Positions 7,901 to 15,859 of a DNA stretch of 45,285 bases are shown in pieces; within the stretch, counting starts at the first letter, position 1, and every line of letters starts with the position of its first letter. The notes beneath the pieces are model-generated. The model was not told the origin of the DNA. It did not search any database and worked only from the letters and a program-made list of their open reading frames with translations. The position numbers and the translations under genes were made by a program. The stretch comes from Merismopedia glauca CCAP 1448/3. GTDB taxonomy: Bacteria > Cyanobacteriota > Cyanobacteriia > Cyanobacteriales > CCAP-1448. The stretch spans positions 1 through 45,285 of the forward strand of contig NZ_PVWJ01000029.1 of assembly GCF_003003775.1 (NCBI RefSeq), written 5' to 3'.

Positions 7901-8930
7901 ACGCATTCGTTCCTTTAAACCAAACAAATACGGTTTTGAAGATAATTTCAAAATCCAAAGCCAAAGACCAGTTTTTCAGATACTCTAAATCGTAGTCTAC
8001 TCTCATTTTCATTTTATCAATTGTATCAGTTTCACCTCGCAATCCATTGACTTGTGCTAAACCAGTAATTCCTGGCTTCACTTTATGCCGCAGCATATAG
8101 CCATTAATTAATTTCCGATAATACTCATTATGAGCTACAGCATGGGGACGAGGACCAACGATACTCATTCTTCCCTGGATCACATTAAAGAATTGTGGGA
8201 GTTCATCTAACGAAGTACGGCGCAAAATTCTCCCAACTCTGGTAATGCGATCGTCTCCATCTTTAGTCGCTTGCGTTACTTTATCTCCATCTTCCATTAC
8301 CTTCATCGAACGAAACTTGTAAATAATAATTTCTTGACCATTAAATCCATAACGCCTTTGTTTGAAAATTACAGGTCCTGGAGAATCTATCATAATGGCA
8401 AGAGAAATAATCGCCATAATTGGTGCAAGTAGTACAAAAGCTACAACCCCAAAGATAATATCTACAGTCCTTTTAAGTAGATACTGAACTTCCGAAAATG
8501 GGACTTCCCAAAGAGCAATTACCGGAATACCCTTAATTTGGTAAGACCTGTAGTCCATAGCATTTAGATCTGCCATCCAAACATTAGGTACAAAGTAAAC
8601 ACAGGCAGTCGTATCTTGCAACTGTTCGATCAAGATTTTAATTTTATATTGGTCAGGAATTGAACTAGTAATATAGACAATATCAATGCTGTTTTGGCGG
8701 ACGTAATCAGGAATTTCTTTTAATTGACCAATTAATGTATTTCCTTGTGCACATCGAGGGGCTGGAGGAATGCGATCGTCAAAAAAACCAGATAATCTAA
8801 TTCCCAATTCAGGAGTTTGGGCTAATTGACGTGCTAAGTAATGACTAACTGGATTGAGTCCCACAATTATAGCAGAACGGCTATTTCTTCCAGATGCTCT
8901 TAGTTTTCTTAGAATCTGCCAAATCATCAA
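7896..8930 (-). CDS. Undecaprenyl-phosphate sugar phosphotransferase (WcaJ/CpsE-like), N-terminal membrane half missing
   Basis: The enzyme starts a polysaccharide repeat unit by moving a sugar-1-phosphate onto undecaprenyl phosphate. Seen here: a CoA-binding-like Rossmann part beginning SAIIVGLNPVSHYLARQLA, one hydrophobic helix (about 150-175), then the catalytic domain with GPVIFKQRRYGFNG, KFRSMKV, RRTSLDELPQFFNV and VGPRPHA, ending in the usual C-terminal KTVFVWFKGTNAY-like tail. Family members have about four N-terminal TM helices and 450-480 aa; this ORF has 344 aa. The same frame stays family-like upstream (SSEIFSSQILWSWVALF) to about 9010 and then hits TAG at 9047, with no TM-coding sequence beyond. 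The gene is therefore 5'-truncated. The catalytic half is intact and might still be made, since single-TM homologues exist, but no SD precedes the ATG. Confidence 0.8.
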   Translation of the reverse strand: MMIWQILRKLRASGRNSRSAIIVGLNPVSHYLARQLAQTPELGIRLSGFFDDRIPPAPRCAQGNTLIGQLKEIPDYVRQNSIDIVYITSSIPDQYKIKILIEQLQDTTACVYFVPNVWMADLNAMDYRSYQIKGIPVIALWEVPFSEVQYLLKRTVDIIFGVVAFVLLAPIMAIISLAIMIDSPGPVIFKQRRYGFNGQEIIIYKFRSMKVMEDGDKVTQATKDGDDRITRVGRILRRTSLDELPQFFNVIQGRMSIVGPRPHAVAHNEYYRKLINGYMLRHKVKPGITGLAQVNGLRGETDTIDKMKMRVDYDLEYLKNWSLALDFEIIFKTVFVWFKGTNAY

Positions 8931-9279
8931 ATGTAATGAGTAAGAAACTAGGGTAAATAATGCTACCCAAGACCAGAGAATTTGGCTAGAAAATATTTCT
9001 GAGCTTTTAGTTATATATCCTAAATTTAAATTTACCCAGCTTGACTATCTAAATCACTACCAACGTGCAAATTTTCTACGGTAATTTTCATCTTTATCAG
9101 CAAAATATGGGATTAAAGCAACTAAAAAAACGAACTTACTCGAATATTTTAGTCAAATATGACAAAACTTGAGATTAATCTAAGTTTAAATCGCTTAAGC
9201 TAAGTTTATATCTGCTTTAAGGTATATATCTTTATAAAACCCAGCGAGAGAACAATAATCAAACAGCTTTGAGTGTCAA
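8931..9279 (-). pseudogene. 5' remnant of the sugar transferase and AT-rich gap
   Basis: From 9044 down to 8931 the minus strand continues the sugar-transferase frame and ends one TM helix before the ORF's ATG. The frame closes at TAG (9047-9045). From there to 9279 I see only AT-rich sequence and no further WcaJ-like residues in any frame, so the membrane-domain coding region has been deleted, not merely frameshifted. Confidence 0.55.
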
Positions 9280-10578
9280 CTATAGGTCTTGTTGACGCAG
9301 GCGTTTTTCCCATTCAGCATCGATTTGATCTGAGCGCTCAATTTGTTGTTCAATGAGATCTTCTTCAGTAGTGTAGGCAATATTTCCGGTGCCTATGTAG
9401 TTTTGTTGAGCAAATTGACGAGCATAAGCAATTTTGTGTTGCAATTGGGAAGGGGCTTGATTCAAGTACACTGCTCGTGATTGGCGCTGTTGATTGCGAA
9501 CTTCAATTTGATTATTTTTCCACTTAATCCAAAAGTAGCGGATTAGAGGAATTGCCAAAAAACCGATCCCATAAACCATTAAAAGTCCTAAAATTCCGTT
9601 TACGAAACCAATTAACCCTCCAATCTTAATCGCTAATCCTCCTCTCAAAAGTACAAATAATACTAAAGCCCCAATAATATTTATAGCGCCTAGCCCAATC
9701 GCTAAAGTAATCTGACCTGATGTCGCATCGCTAAACCGCCAAAGCTTTTCCCGAAGGTAGGCACTGACTTGTGAGAGTTGTTGAGATACTGCTGTAGTTT
9801 GCAACTCTGGGAAGTGGTAGACAATTTCACCATCTGGACTAACTTCTGGCACTCCATTAAACTTGGTCAAGACGGGTAGCACATAGTCTTCGTATTCCTG
9901 GTTAGATTGGGAACCAATATCATCTAGGTAAGGAGATATTTGCTCTGCTACTATAGCGCCCTGGTGCTGGCGAATTTGGGTGGCAATTTGCAGCCAACGA
10001 CGCTTTTCTAACTCAGCATTTGGGTTACCGTCACCGAATAGGAAAGAAAAGATAGCCTCTAAAAAGTTTAACTTTCGGGGTTCGTGGCTTGAGGACGACT
10101 GGCGGCGTTCATAGGTATTGTAATCTGGGGTAAAAATCCAGAATAAATCAGGAAAATAGAAAAAACTGAAACCACTGGAACCACTACCACCAGAATTATT
10201 GTCATCATTATTGAAAACCGAGCTAAGTAAAATTAGAGTTATAGCTAGGTAAATCAGTCCGATAGAGGCAACTAAAACAATTCCAAAAGAAATCCTAATT
10301 AGGTAAAAGAGAATTTTCCAAATCTTTTCCCACCATTGCTGCAATTGCAGTCGCCAAAACTTATTACGCAGAACATTGCGAAAGTCTTGAGGAAATAGGT
10401 AGACAACTTCCCCCGTTTCTGAAACTTGCATATGTCCGCCAGCATCAGAGGCTAAGGCTAGTAATCCTTGCTGAGCCAGATCGATTTTAAGTCCAGCTTG
10501 ACTAGCAATATCCCCTACAGTGACTCGATAGCCCAACTGTTCTACTGCTTGCATAATGGCAGGGTTAGGAGGTGCCAT
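9280..10578 (-). CDS. Conserved membrane protein of unknown function
   Basis: This is a 432-aa protein with a repeated layout. A winged-helix-like N-terminal block (GYRVTVGDIASQAGL through GEVVYLFP, about 14-64) is followed by TM helices near 88-120, a G/S-rich then hydrophilic loop, and a second, shorter copy of the soluble block ending in PEVSPDGEIVYHFPEL (about 245-262). Two more TM helices (about 288-345) and a charged C-terminus rich in Q/E/R follow. I recall similar proteins in many cyanobacteria, but no function is known to me. The start ATG overlaps the upstream small ORF by 14 nt. The two modules resemble a DNA- or protein-binding fold tethered to the membrane. Confidence 0.7.
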   Translation of the reverse strand: MAPPNPAIMQAVEQLGYRVTVGDIASQAGLKIDLAQQGLLALASDAGGHMQVSETGEVVYLFPQDFRNVLRNKFWRLQLQQWWEKIWKILFYLIRISFGIVLVASIGLIYLAITLILLSSVFNNDDNNSGGSGSSGFSFFYFPDLFWIFTPDYNTYERRQSSSSHEPRKLNFLEAIFSFLFGDGNPNAELEKRRWLQIATQIRQHQGAIVAEQISPYLDDIGSQSNQEYEDYVLPVLTKFNGVPEVSPDGEIVYHFPELQTTAVSQQLSQVSAYLREKLWRFSDATSGQITLAIGLGAINIIGALVLFVLLRGGLAIKIGGLIGFVNGILGLLMVYGIGFLAIPLIRYFWIKWKNNQIEVRNQQRQSRAVYLNQAPSQLQHKIAYARQFAQQNYIGTGNIAYTTEEDLIEQQIERSDQIDAEWEKRLRQQDL

Positions 10579-10882
10579 GTCTTTCCCTCAAGAAACATCC
10601 TGTGCTACTCCCAGTATATATAGCAGAATTTAGAAGACGTAGTGGTGCTACATCTGTACAGGAGTTCGGAGTTAAACTTGAGCGACTTTTGTGTATATGC
10701 ATCCCATACGTTTTGAGTGTCTGGTTTTGTTGACGAATAGTAAAGGTTAATTGTTCCGTCTCCAAGTTCTCCTGGGCAGGGATTTGGGCAATTTGAGTCT
10801 GGTTTGGCAGTAGTAGGTTGAAGGGAATCACATAAATCGCAGTTAGTAATAGAATTGGATGACAACGGCTCAGAAAATTCAT
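10565..10882 (-). CDS. Small putative exported protein, possibly a broken gene
   Basis: The ORF has a good ribosome binding site (AAAGGAG seven bases before the ATG) and a signal-peptide-like start, MNFLSRCHPILLLTAIYVIP. The next 40 residues (ENLETEQLTFTIRQQNQTL) look natural, but the rest reads like random sequence. A second minus-strand frame is open over almost the same interval. The 3' part may be frameshifted or truncated. It overlaps the downstream membrane-protein start by 14 nt, so it may be translationally coupled. I do not recognise a family. Confidence 0.4.
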   Translation of the reverse strand: MNFLSRCHPILLLTAIYVIPFNLLLPNQTQIAQIPAQENLETEQLTFTIRQQNQTLKTYGMHIHKSRSSLTPNSCTDVAPLRLLNSAIYTGSSTGCFLRERHGTS

Positions 10883-11134
10883 ATGTAATCTCCTTTCAAG
10901 GTGTCTTTTGATGCCAATGTTATAAGTTTAGGAGATGCTAAAGGAACTTACAGCATGAAAAAGTCTGATTAAGTCTGCTATTACTAGAAAATTAAACTAA
11001 AACAAAATTATGTGGGAGTAAGAGAAGAAATAACTCTAGCCGTTAATCTGAAATTTAAATAGTTTTGAATTTCTCTGTGTTTTTATTGCTGCTCAAGCTA
11101 ATCTAAGTAACAGCGCCTACACATCAAAGCAACT

Positions 11135-11656
11135 ATGCCCAGAACTCAACGTAACGACAACTTTATCGACAAGAGTTTTACAGTTATGGCAGATATCATT
11201 CTCAAGATTCTGCCAGCCAATAAGAAAGCTAAAGCGGCTTTTGTCTACTATCGCGATGGAATGTCGGCTCAAGCTGAAGGTGAATATGCAGAAGCATTAG
11301 AAAACTATGAGGAAGCTTTGACTTTAGAGGAAGATCCTTACGATCGCAGTTACATCCTCTATAACATTGGTTTAATCCATGCTAGTAATGGCGAACACGA
11401 GCGAGCTTTAGATTATTATCATCAAGCCATAGAATATAATCCTCGTTTGCCCCAAGCTTTTAATAATGTGGCTGTAATTTATCATTATCAAGGGGAAAAA
11501 GCGATAGAATCTGGAGAGAAGGAGAAAGGAGAAGCTTTATTAGACAAAGCTGCTGAATACTGGAAACAGGCGATTCGTCTGGCTCCCAATAACTATATTG
11601 AAGCTCAGAACTGGTTGAAAACTAGTGGGCGATCGCAAATTGATGTCTTCTTTTAG
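11135..11656 (+). CDS. ycf3: Photosystem I assembly protein Ycf3
   Basis: Ycf3 is a thylakoid-associated TPR chaperone that interacts with PsaA/PsaD during photosystem I assembly. The 173-aa protein starts with the family-typical [20 protein letters not shown] and has three TPR units (about 35-68, 72-105 and 120-153, with [11 protein letters not shown] in the third), ending QIDVFF. The length is that of plastid and cyanobacterial Ycf3. gatC begins 11 nt after the stop, so the two are probably co-transcribed. Confidence 0.97.
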   Translation: MPRTQRNDNFIDKSFTVMADIILKILPANKKAKAAFVYYRDGMSAQAEGEYAEALENYEEALTLEEDPYDRSYILYNIGLIHASNGEHERALDYYHQAIEYNPRLPQAFNNVAVIYHYQGEKAIESGEKEKGEALLDKAAEYWKQAIRLAPNNYIEAQNWLKTSGRSQIDVFF

Positions 11657-11667
11657 CTGATTAACCC

Positions 11668-11958
11668 ATGATAGACCGCGAACAAGTTCGTAAAGTAGCT
11701 CTTTTGGCTCGTTTGAATCTAACTGAAGCCGAAGAAGCACAATTAACTGTGCAAATTGGCAACATTCTCGAATATGTCGAGCATTTGAGCGAATTAGATG
11801 TAACTGGCGTGGAGCCAACCACTAGAGCAATTGATGCTAGCAATGTGACTCGCTCAGATGAGTTGCGAGTCTATCCAGATAGAGAAGCTCTTTTAGCGGA
11901 AGCACCCCAACCGGAAGGTGATTTCTTTAGAGTGCCTCAAATTATGGCTCCCGATTAA
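11668..11958 (+). CDS. gatC: Asp-tRNA(Asn)/Glu-tRNA(Gln) amidotransferase subunit C
   Basis: GatC is the small stabilising subunit of GatCAB, which amidates mischarged Glu-tRNA(Gln) and Asp-tRNA(Asn). The 96-aa sequence matches the family from VRKVALLARLNLTEAEEA through NILEYVEHLSELDVTGVEPT to the C-terminal FFRVPQIM. Complete, with typical length. gatA and gatB are not in this window, as is common in cyanobacteria. Confidence 0.96.
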   Translation: MIDREQVRKVALLARLNLTEAEEAQLTVQIGNILEYVEHLSELDVTGVEPTTRAIDASNVTRSDELRVYPDREALLAEAPQPEGDFFRVPQIMAPD

Positions 11959-12043
11959 CGCTACTCAAGTTAGGGAAAGAATCTAACTCTTCTCTAAGCT
12001 ACACTGAAACTAAAAACAGACATAGCACTATGAGGTTTCAACC

Positions 12044-12334
12044 GTGTTAAGTGGTATTAAACAACAGGTAATTGTTGGTAAGGAAGGCAAAATTGAGATT
12101 GAAACTTCTGAGCTAGCAGAAGGAACTGTTGTTGAAGTTATTATCTTAGTCAAACCAGATGGTGTTGAGACGAAAGCAAGCCAATTTACACCGCAAGATG
12201 CGACAGAGTATTTGCTGTCTACTCAAGCCAATCGCCAACTCTTAATGGCTGCTATTCAAAACATCGAAACCAGAACTAACTTGGTCAGTTTTACTCCAGA
12301 GCAATGGAATGAAGAATATAACATTCGCTCTTGA
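12044..12334 (+). CDS. Antitoxin of a RelB/YefM-like type paired with YoeB-like toxin
   Basis: This is a 96-aa protein with a short N-terminal region (IKQQVIVGKEGKIEIETSEL, as in small beta-barrel DNA-binding domains), a middle helix (TEYLLSTQANRQLLMAAIQN) and a C-terminal NLVSFTPEQWNEEYN. The last motif is shared by antitoxins that neutralise YoeB. It starts at GTG with a weak AGGT 10 nt upstream. The last 26 nt overlap the toxin start in another frame, so translation is tightly coupled. Known biology: the antitoxin binds the toxin and autorepresses the operon. The fold assignment is inferred. Confidence 0.75.
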   Translation: MLSGIKQQVIVGKEGKIEIETSELAEGTVVEVIILVKPDGVETKASQFTPQDATEYLLSTQANRQLLMAAIQNIETRTNLVSFTPEQWNEEYNIRS

Positions 12335-12572
12335 GGCATTTGAACAATTCAACGACTGGGCGGTAGAAGATAAGAAAATTCATCGCAAGATAGTTACCTT
12401 GATTAACGATATTCTGCGTGAACCATTTACCGGACTTGGGAAACCCGAACCTCTAAAGCATGAACTGAGCGGGTATTGGTCGCGACGGATTACGGACGAA
12501 CACCGTTTAGTGTATGAAGTGACTGAAACTGAAATCATCATTTTGAGTTGTCGATTTCACTATGATGATTGA
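12309..12572 (+). CDS. yoeB: YoeB-like ribosome-dependent mRNA interferase toxin
   Basis: This is an 87-aa RelE-superfamily toxin that cleaves mRNA in the ribosomal A site. Catalytic residues of E. coli YoeB have counterparts shifted by one: Glu47, Arg66, His84 and Tyr85, in the contexts KPEPLKHELSGYWSRRI, EHRLVYEV and SCRFHYDD. It is full length and apparently intact, so its antitoxin must be functional. It begins inside the antitoxin gene. Confidence 0.92.
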   Translation: MKNITFALEAFEQFNDWAVEDKKIHRKIVTLINDILREPFTGLGKPEPLKHELSGYWSRRITDEHRLVYEVTETEIIILSCRFHYDD

Positions 12573-12847
12573 AACACTTGATGATCGCAGGCTATCTCGA
12601 TCCTCACGCGATCGGCTTTGTCGATTGCAAACCCGATCGCCAAGCTTGAAATTGTTTGCCGATCGCTCAAGCGATCGCCCCTACAGAACCAGATTGAGGA
12701 TGATAGGCACAATATATCGGTTAAACCAGAACTTGAAACTAAATTATTTCTGTAAATTGGTATTTTTCCCTATCTTTTCCCGATAAGATACATGAAGGTA
12801 ATTTGGCTTGCCACCAGATAACTTCACCCATTGAGGAAAAATGAAGC
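12573..12847. other. Intergenic stretch dense in CGATCG / HIP1-like sites
   Basis: Between about 12580 and 12690 the core CGATCG or GATCGC occurs repeatedly (for example at ACGCGATCGG, CCCGATCGCC, GCCGATCGCT and AGCGATCGCC). The short ORF here has no coding character. The remainder to 12847 holds the promoter region and an SD (GAGGAAAA, 12833-12840) for the next gene. Confidence 0.5.
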
Positions 12848-14146
12848 ATGAAGATGAATTTAGTCCAGCGCTGGTCTTTAGGGGTAGCAGTAATTGGCAC
12901 TATAGGAGTCGGAAGCATCTGTAGTGCCCAAGCTTTCAACTTGTATACCATGACAGACTTAGGTACTCTCGGTGGTGACTTCAGTGAAGCTAATGACATC
13001 AACGAAGTTGGGCAAATAGTGGGTCGTTCTAATACCACAGATGGTAAGCAGCGTGGTTTCGTGTGGCAAAACGGGACAATGACTGACTTAGGCGACCTTG
13101 GTACCGGCTATAGTGATGCCTATAAAATTAATGAATCTGGGCAAATTGTGGGTAGTTCATACGATATCATAGGCGATCGCGGCGATCGTGGTTTCTTGTG
13201 GCAAAATGGGACAATGACTGACTTACGTACTCTCGGTGGTCAGGAAAGTAATCCAACTGATATAAACGAATCTGGTCAAATAGTAGGTTCTTCCAGAACC
13301 GCAGATGGTAATTACCATGCTTTTCTGTGGGAAAATGGAACAATAACAGATTTAAATACCTTGAGTGATGACATTAACTTTAGCTATCCCTCTGGCATTA
13401 ACAATGCTGGGCAAATAACAGTTAACACATATGAGTCTGGTTACCAGAGACGTCGTAGTTTCCTGTGGCAAAATGGGACAAGAACCTACTTGAGCAGTCT
13501 TGGTGATAATTCGACTCAGATCTCTGACATCAACGAATCTGGTCAAATAATAGGTGGTTCCAACGTCAATGGTAGCAATCGCGCTTTCCTGTGGCAAAAT
13601 GGGGAAAGTATCTATTTGGGTAGCGTTGGTGGTGATAGCGGTGTCTCTGACATCAACGATGCTGGGCAAATAATAGGTACTTCTAGAACCACAGACAGGC
13701 AGACTGTTTTCCTGTGGCAAAATGGAACAATGATTGATTTACTTGCCCTTCGTGGAATCTATGGCGAAGCCAAGCAAATTAATGAAGCGGGGCAAGTTTT
13801 GGGTAACTATGGCATTGAAATGCTGGATTCTAAACCTTTCCTCTGGGAAAAAGGCAAGGCTGTGGACTTACAAAATCTGATCGATCCCAATTCTGGGTGG
13901 GACTATCTCAGTGCCACCAAAATCAACAATAAAGGACAAATTATAGGAAGCGGATATTTTAACGGTGAATCTCGTGCTTTTTTGATGAATCCCACGGATA
14001 TAATCATCGATCCTGAAGCAATTCCCGAACCAATTCCCGAACCCTCTTCAATTATCGGTTCAATTTTAGGCATAGGAACCCTAGTGACTACTGCTCGTCG
14101 CCGTCAAAAGTCAAAAGTCAAACCTCTGCCTAAAGTCAGGAATTGA
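12848..14146 (+). CDS. HAF-repeat exported protein with PEP-CTERM sorting signal
   Basis: This is a 432-aa secreted protein. A signal peptide (about 1-29, ending CSAQA) is followed by about eight HAF repeats of about 40 residues, each built from INESGQIVG-type and FLWQNGTMTDLG-type segments and probably forming a beta-propeller. The C-terminus carries a PEP-CTERM signal: PEPSS, a hydrophobic stretch IIGSILGIGTLVTTA and an RRRQKSK basic tail. PEP-CTERM proteins are sorted by exosortase to the outer surface, often with exopolysaccharide. An SD GAGGAAAA stands eight bases before the ATG; a second in-frame ATG follows two codons later. A heptamer-like AAAAGTC repeat lies in the last codons. The repeat DNA is divergent enough to be old. 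Confidence 0.85.
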   Translation: MKMNLVQRWSLGVAVIGTIGVGSICSAQAFNLYTMTDLGTLGGDFSEANDINEVGQIVGRSNTTDGKQRGFVWQNGTMTDLGDLGTGYSDAYKINESGQIVGSSYDIIGDRGDRGFLWQNGTMTDLRTLGGQESNPTDINESGQIVGSSRTADGNYHAFLWENGTITDLNTLSDDINFSYPSGINNAGQITVNTYESGYQRRRSFLWQNGTRTYLSSLGDNSTQISDINESGQIIGGSNVNGSNRAFLWQNGESIYLGSVGGDSGVSDINDAGQIIGTSRTTDRQTVFLWQNGTMIDLLALRGIYGEAKQINEAGQVLGNYGIEMLDSKPFLWEKGKAVDLQNLIDPNSGWDYLSATKINNKGQIIGSGYFNGESRAFLMNPTDIIIDPEAIPEPIPEPSSIIGSILGIGTLVTTARRRQKSKVKPLPKVRN

Positions 14147-14163
14147 ACAAATGAACCGTTTTT

Positions 14164-14223
14164 CTTTTTCCTCGTTAATGAGGAGGTTTTAACCAAGTTT
14201 CTTTGGTAAAACAGAGGAAAAAG
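14164..14223. terminator. Bidirectional terminator between convergent genes
   Basis: CTTTTTCCTC (14164-14173) pairs with GAGGAAAAAG (14214-14223) outside an inner stem, GTTTTA-ACCAA / TTGGT-AAAAC (14186-14212). The structure lies exactly between the HAF-repeat gene (+) and the aminotransferase gene (-), as a shared terminator would. Confidence 0.6.
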
Positions 14224-14240
14224 GGATAAGGAATAACTAA

Positions 14241-15386
14241 CTACGTCTTTACTGCATTAACTCGTTTGATCGCTTGAATCACGCGCTTGAGATCGGCATC
14301 GCTCAAATTAGAGCCAGAAGGCAAACACAGACCATCTTGGAATAAGCCTTCTGCTACTTTGCCGCCAATGTATTCACAATCAGCAAATACGGGTTGTAAA
14401 TGCAAAGGCTTCCAGACGGGACGAGTTTCTATGTTTTGAGCAGCTAAAGCTAGGCGTACCTGTTCTCTGTCAGTGCCAAATTTTTCTGGATCGATAGTTA
14501 GGCAAGTCAACCAGCGAGTGGCTTTACCAAAGCTAGCTTCCGGCATAAACTCTATCCCTGGTAGATCTCCTAGAGTTTGTTGATAAATCTCAAAATTGCG
14601 CCGCCTAGCTGCAACTCGTTCGGCTAATACCCGCAACTGACCGCGCCCAATCCCTGCTAAAACGTTGCTTAAACGATAGTTGTAGCCAATTTGACTATGT
14701 TGGTAGTGAGGAGCCGGGTCGCGGGCTTGAGTGGCTAAAAAGCGGGCTTGGGAGACTAGTTCTGAGTCGTCTGAGACTAGCATCCCGCCGCCAGAGGTGG
14801 TAATGATTTTGTTACCGTTGAAAGAATATATCCCAACTCGCCCAAATGTCCCTGGATTTTGTCCTTTGTAAGTTGCTCCTAGGGCTTCGGCGGCATCTTC
14901 AACTAAAGGAATTTCATAGCGATCGCACGCGGCTAAAATAGGGTCGATATCGGCGCTTTGACCGTACAGATGGACTAGAAGCACGGCTTTAGGCAATTTT
15001 CCAATCTTGGCTCGTTGTGCCAAGGCAGTAGATAATAATTCTGGATCTAGGTTCCAAGAAATGCGATCGCTATCGATAAAAACGGGCTTGGCTCCTAAAA
15101 AAGTAATCGGGGTAGCCGAAGCAATAAAAGTTAGAGTCGAGCAAAAAACTTCATCTCCAGCCTGAATTCCAATCAAGCGCAACGCCAAGTGTAAAGCAGC
15201 AGTTCCAGAACTAACTGCTGCGCTATGACTTGTCCCCACTAACTGACAAAATTCCGTCTCAAAAGCATCTACATGAGGCCCTACAGGAGCAATCCAGTTA
15301 GTCGCAAATGCTTCTTTGACAAATTCTAGTTCCCAATCCCCCATGTGGGGTGTAGATAACAAAATTTTTCGCTCCATGTGCCCCAT
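14241..15386 (-). CDS. DegT/DnrJ/EryC1/StrS family PLP-dependent sugar aminotransferase
   Basis: The enzyme transaminates a keto-sugar nucleotide to an amino-sugar for surface glycans (as PglE, WecE and ArnB do). Seen: MGDWELEFVKEAFATNWIAP at the N-terminus, SSGTAALHLALRL (PLP phosphate binding), VEDAAEALGATY with the conserved Asp, SFNGNKIITTSGGG with the Schiff-base Lys at about 193, and NYRLSNVLAGIGRGQL. The full length is 381 aa. AGGGGA stands eight bases before the ATG at 15386; an in-frame ATG three codons on is an alternative. The TGA of a decayed acyltransferase lies one base upstream, so an amino-sugar acetylating pair (PglD-PglE like) once stood here. Confidence 0.88.
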   Translation of the reverse strand: MGHMERKILLSTPHMGDWELEFVKEAFATNWIAPVGPHVDAFETEFCQLVGTSHSAAVSSGTAALHLALRLIGIQAGDEVFCSTLTFIASATPITFLGAKPVFIDSDRISWNLDPELLSTALAQRAKIGKLPKAVLLVHLYGQSADIDPILAACDRYEIPLVEDAAEALGATYKGQNPGTFGRVGIYSFNGNKIITTSGGGMLVSDDSELVSQARFLATQARDPAPHYQHSQIGYNYRLSNVLAGIGRGQLRVLAERVAARRRNFEIYQQTLGDLPGIEFMPEASFGKATRWLTCLTIDPEKFGTDREQVRLALAAQNIETRPVWKPLHLQPVFADCEYIGGKVAEGLFQDGLCLPSGSNLSDADLKRVIQAIKRVNAVKT

Positions 15387-15387
15387 A

Positions 15388-15510
15388 TCAACTTTCCCCT
15401 GAGAGGTTTTGTACTATTTGGGCTGGAGGATCGTGAACCAGGCAATTATTTGCTCAAGAATTGACTAATACAGAACCAGCCCCGCAAATTGTACCATTAC
15501 CAATTTTGCC
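15388..15510 (-). pseudogene. 3' relic of a PglD-like hexapeptide acyltransferase
   Basis: One minus-strand frame reads GKIGNGTICGAGSVLVNS, a stop, then ANNCLVHDPPAQIVQNL and its terminal TGA, one base before the aminotransferase ATG. This matches the last left-handed beta-helix turn and the xGxPAxxI tail of PglD/LpxA-like sugar acyltransferases. A premature TGA (replacing the usual Asp/Pro region) and a stop just upstream of GKIG show it is dead. About 80% of the gene is gone. Confidence 0.6.
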
Positions 15511-15630
15511 TCACAGATGATTGTGAGATTTTTTGAAGGGCCATCTCTTCAGCGAAGATTAAGCAAAGATCGCAAGCTAAAACGCAGACTAGGCGAAGTA
15601 TCTAGCTGCACTCGGACTAAAATTATTTAA

Positions 15631-15704
15631 TGGCTCGGGGCGGATTTGAACCGCCGACCTTGGGCTTATGAGTCCCCTGCTCTAACCAACTGAGCTACCA
15701 AGCC
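15631..15704 (-). tRNA. tRNA with anticodon CAU, probably elongator tRNA-Met
   Basis: This is a 74-nt cloverleaf: acceptor GGCTTGG/CCGAGCC (one G-U), D-arm GCTC/GAGC, anticodon loop CTCATAA, T-arm GGCGG/CCGCC with TTCAAAT, and discriminator A. The anticodon stem has only three canonical pairs (GGGGA over GCCCA), weaker than usual. The initiator is excluded by the paired 1-72 position. A lysidine-modified tRNA-Ile(CAU) is the alternative. Confidence 0.9.
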
Positions 15705-15859
15705 GAACTGTGTTTTGCACCTTTACTAGTATAGCAAAACTAAAGTTAAAAACCTAGAGTTAGTGCAAAATTTTCCTCAACTTTATCCGACTAAAAAACG
15801 GTAGTCATGTACTGTCTAAGTAGCACAACCACCGCTCACTAGACTATATAGTTGCAAAT

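Noticed and set aside
12562-12786. 74-aa ORF after yoeB
   Set aside because: The translation is Arg/Ser-rich because of CGATCG repeats; it has no SD and no family resemblance.
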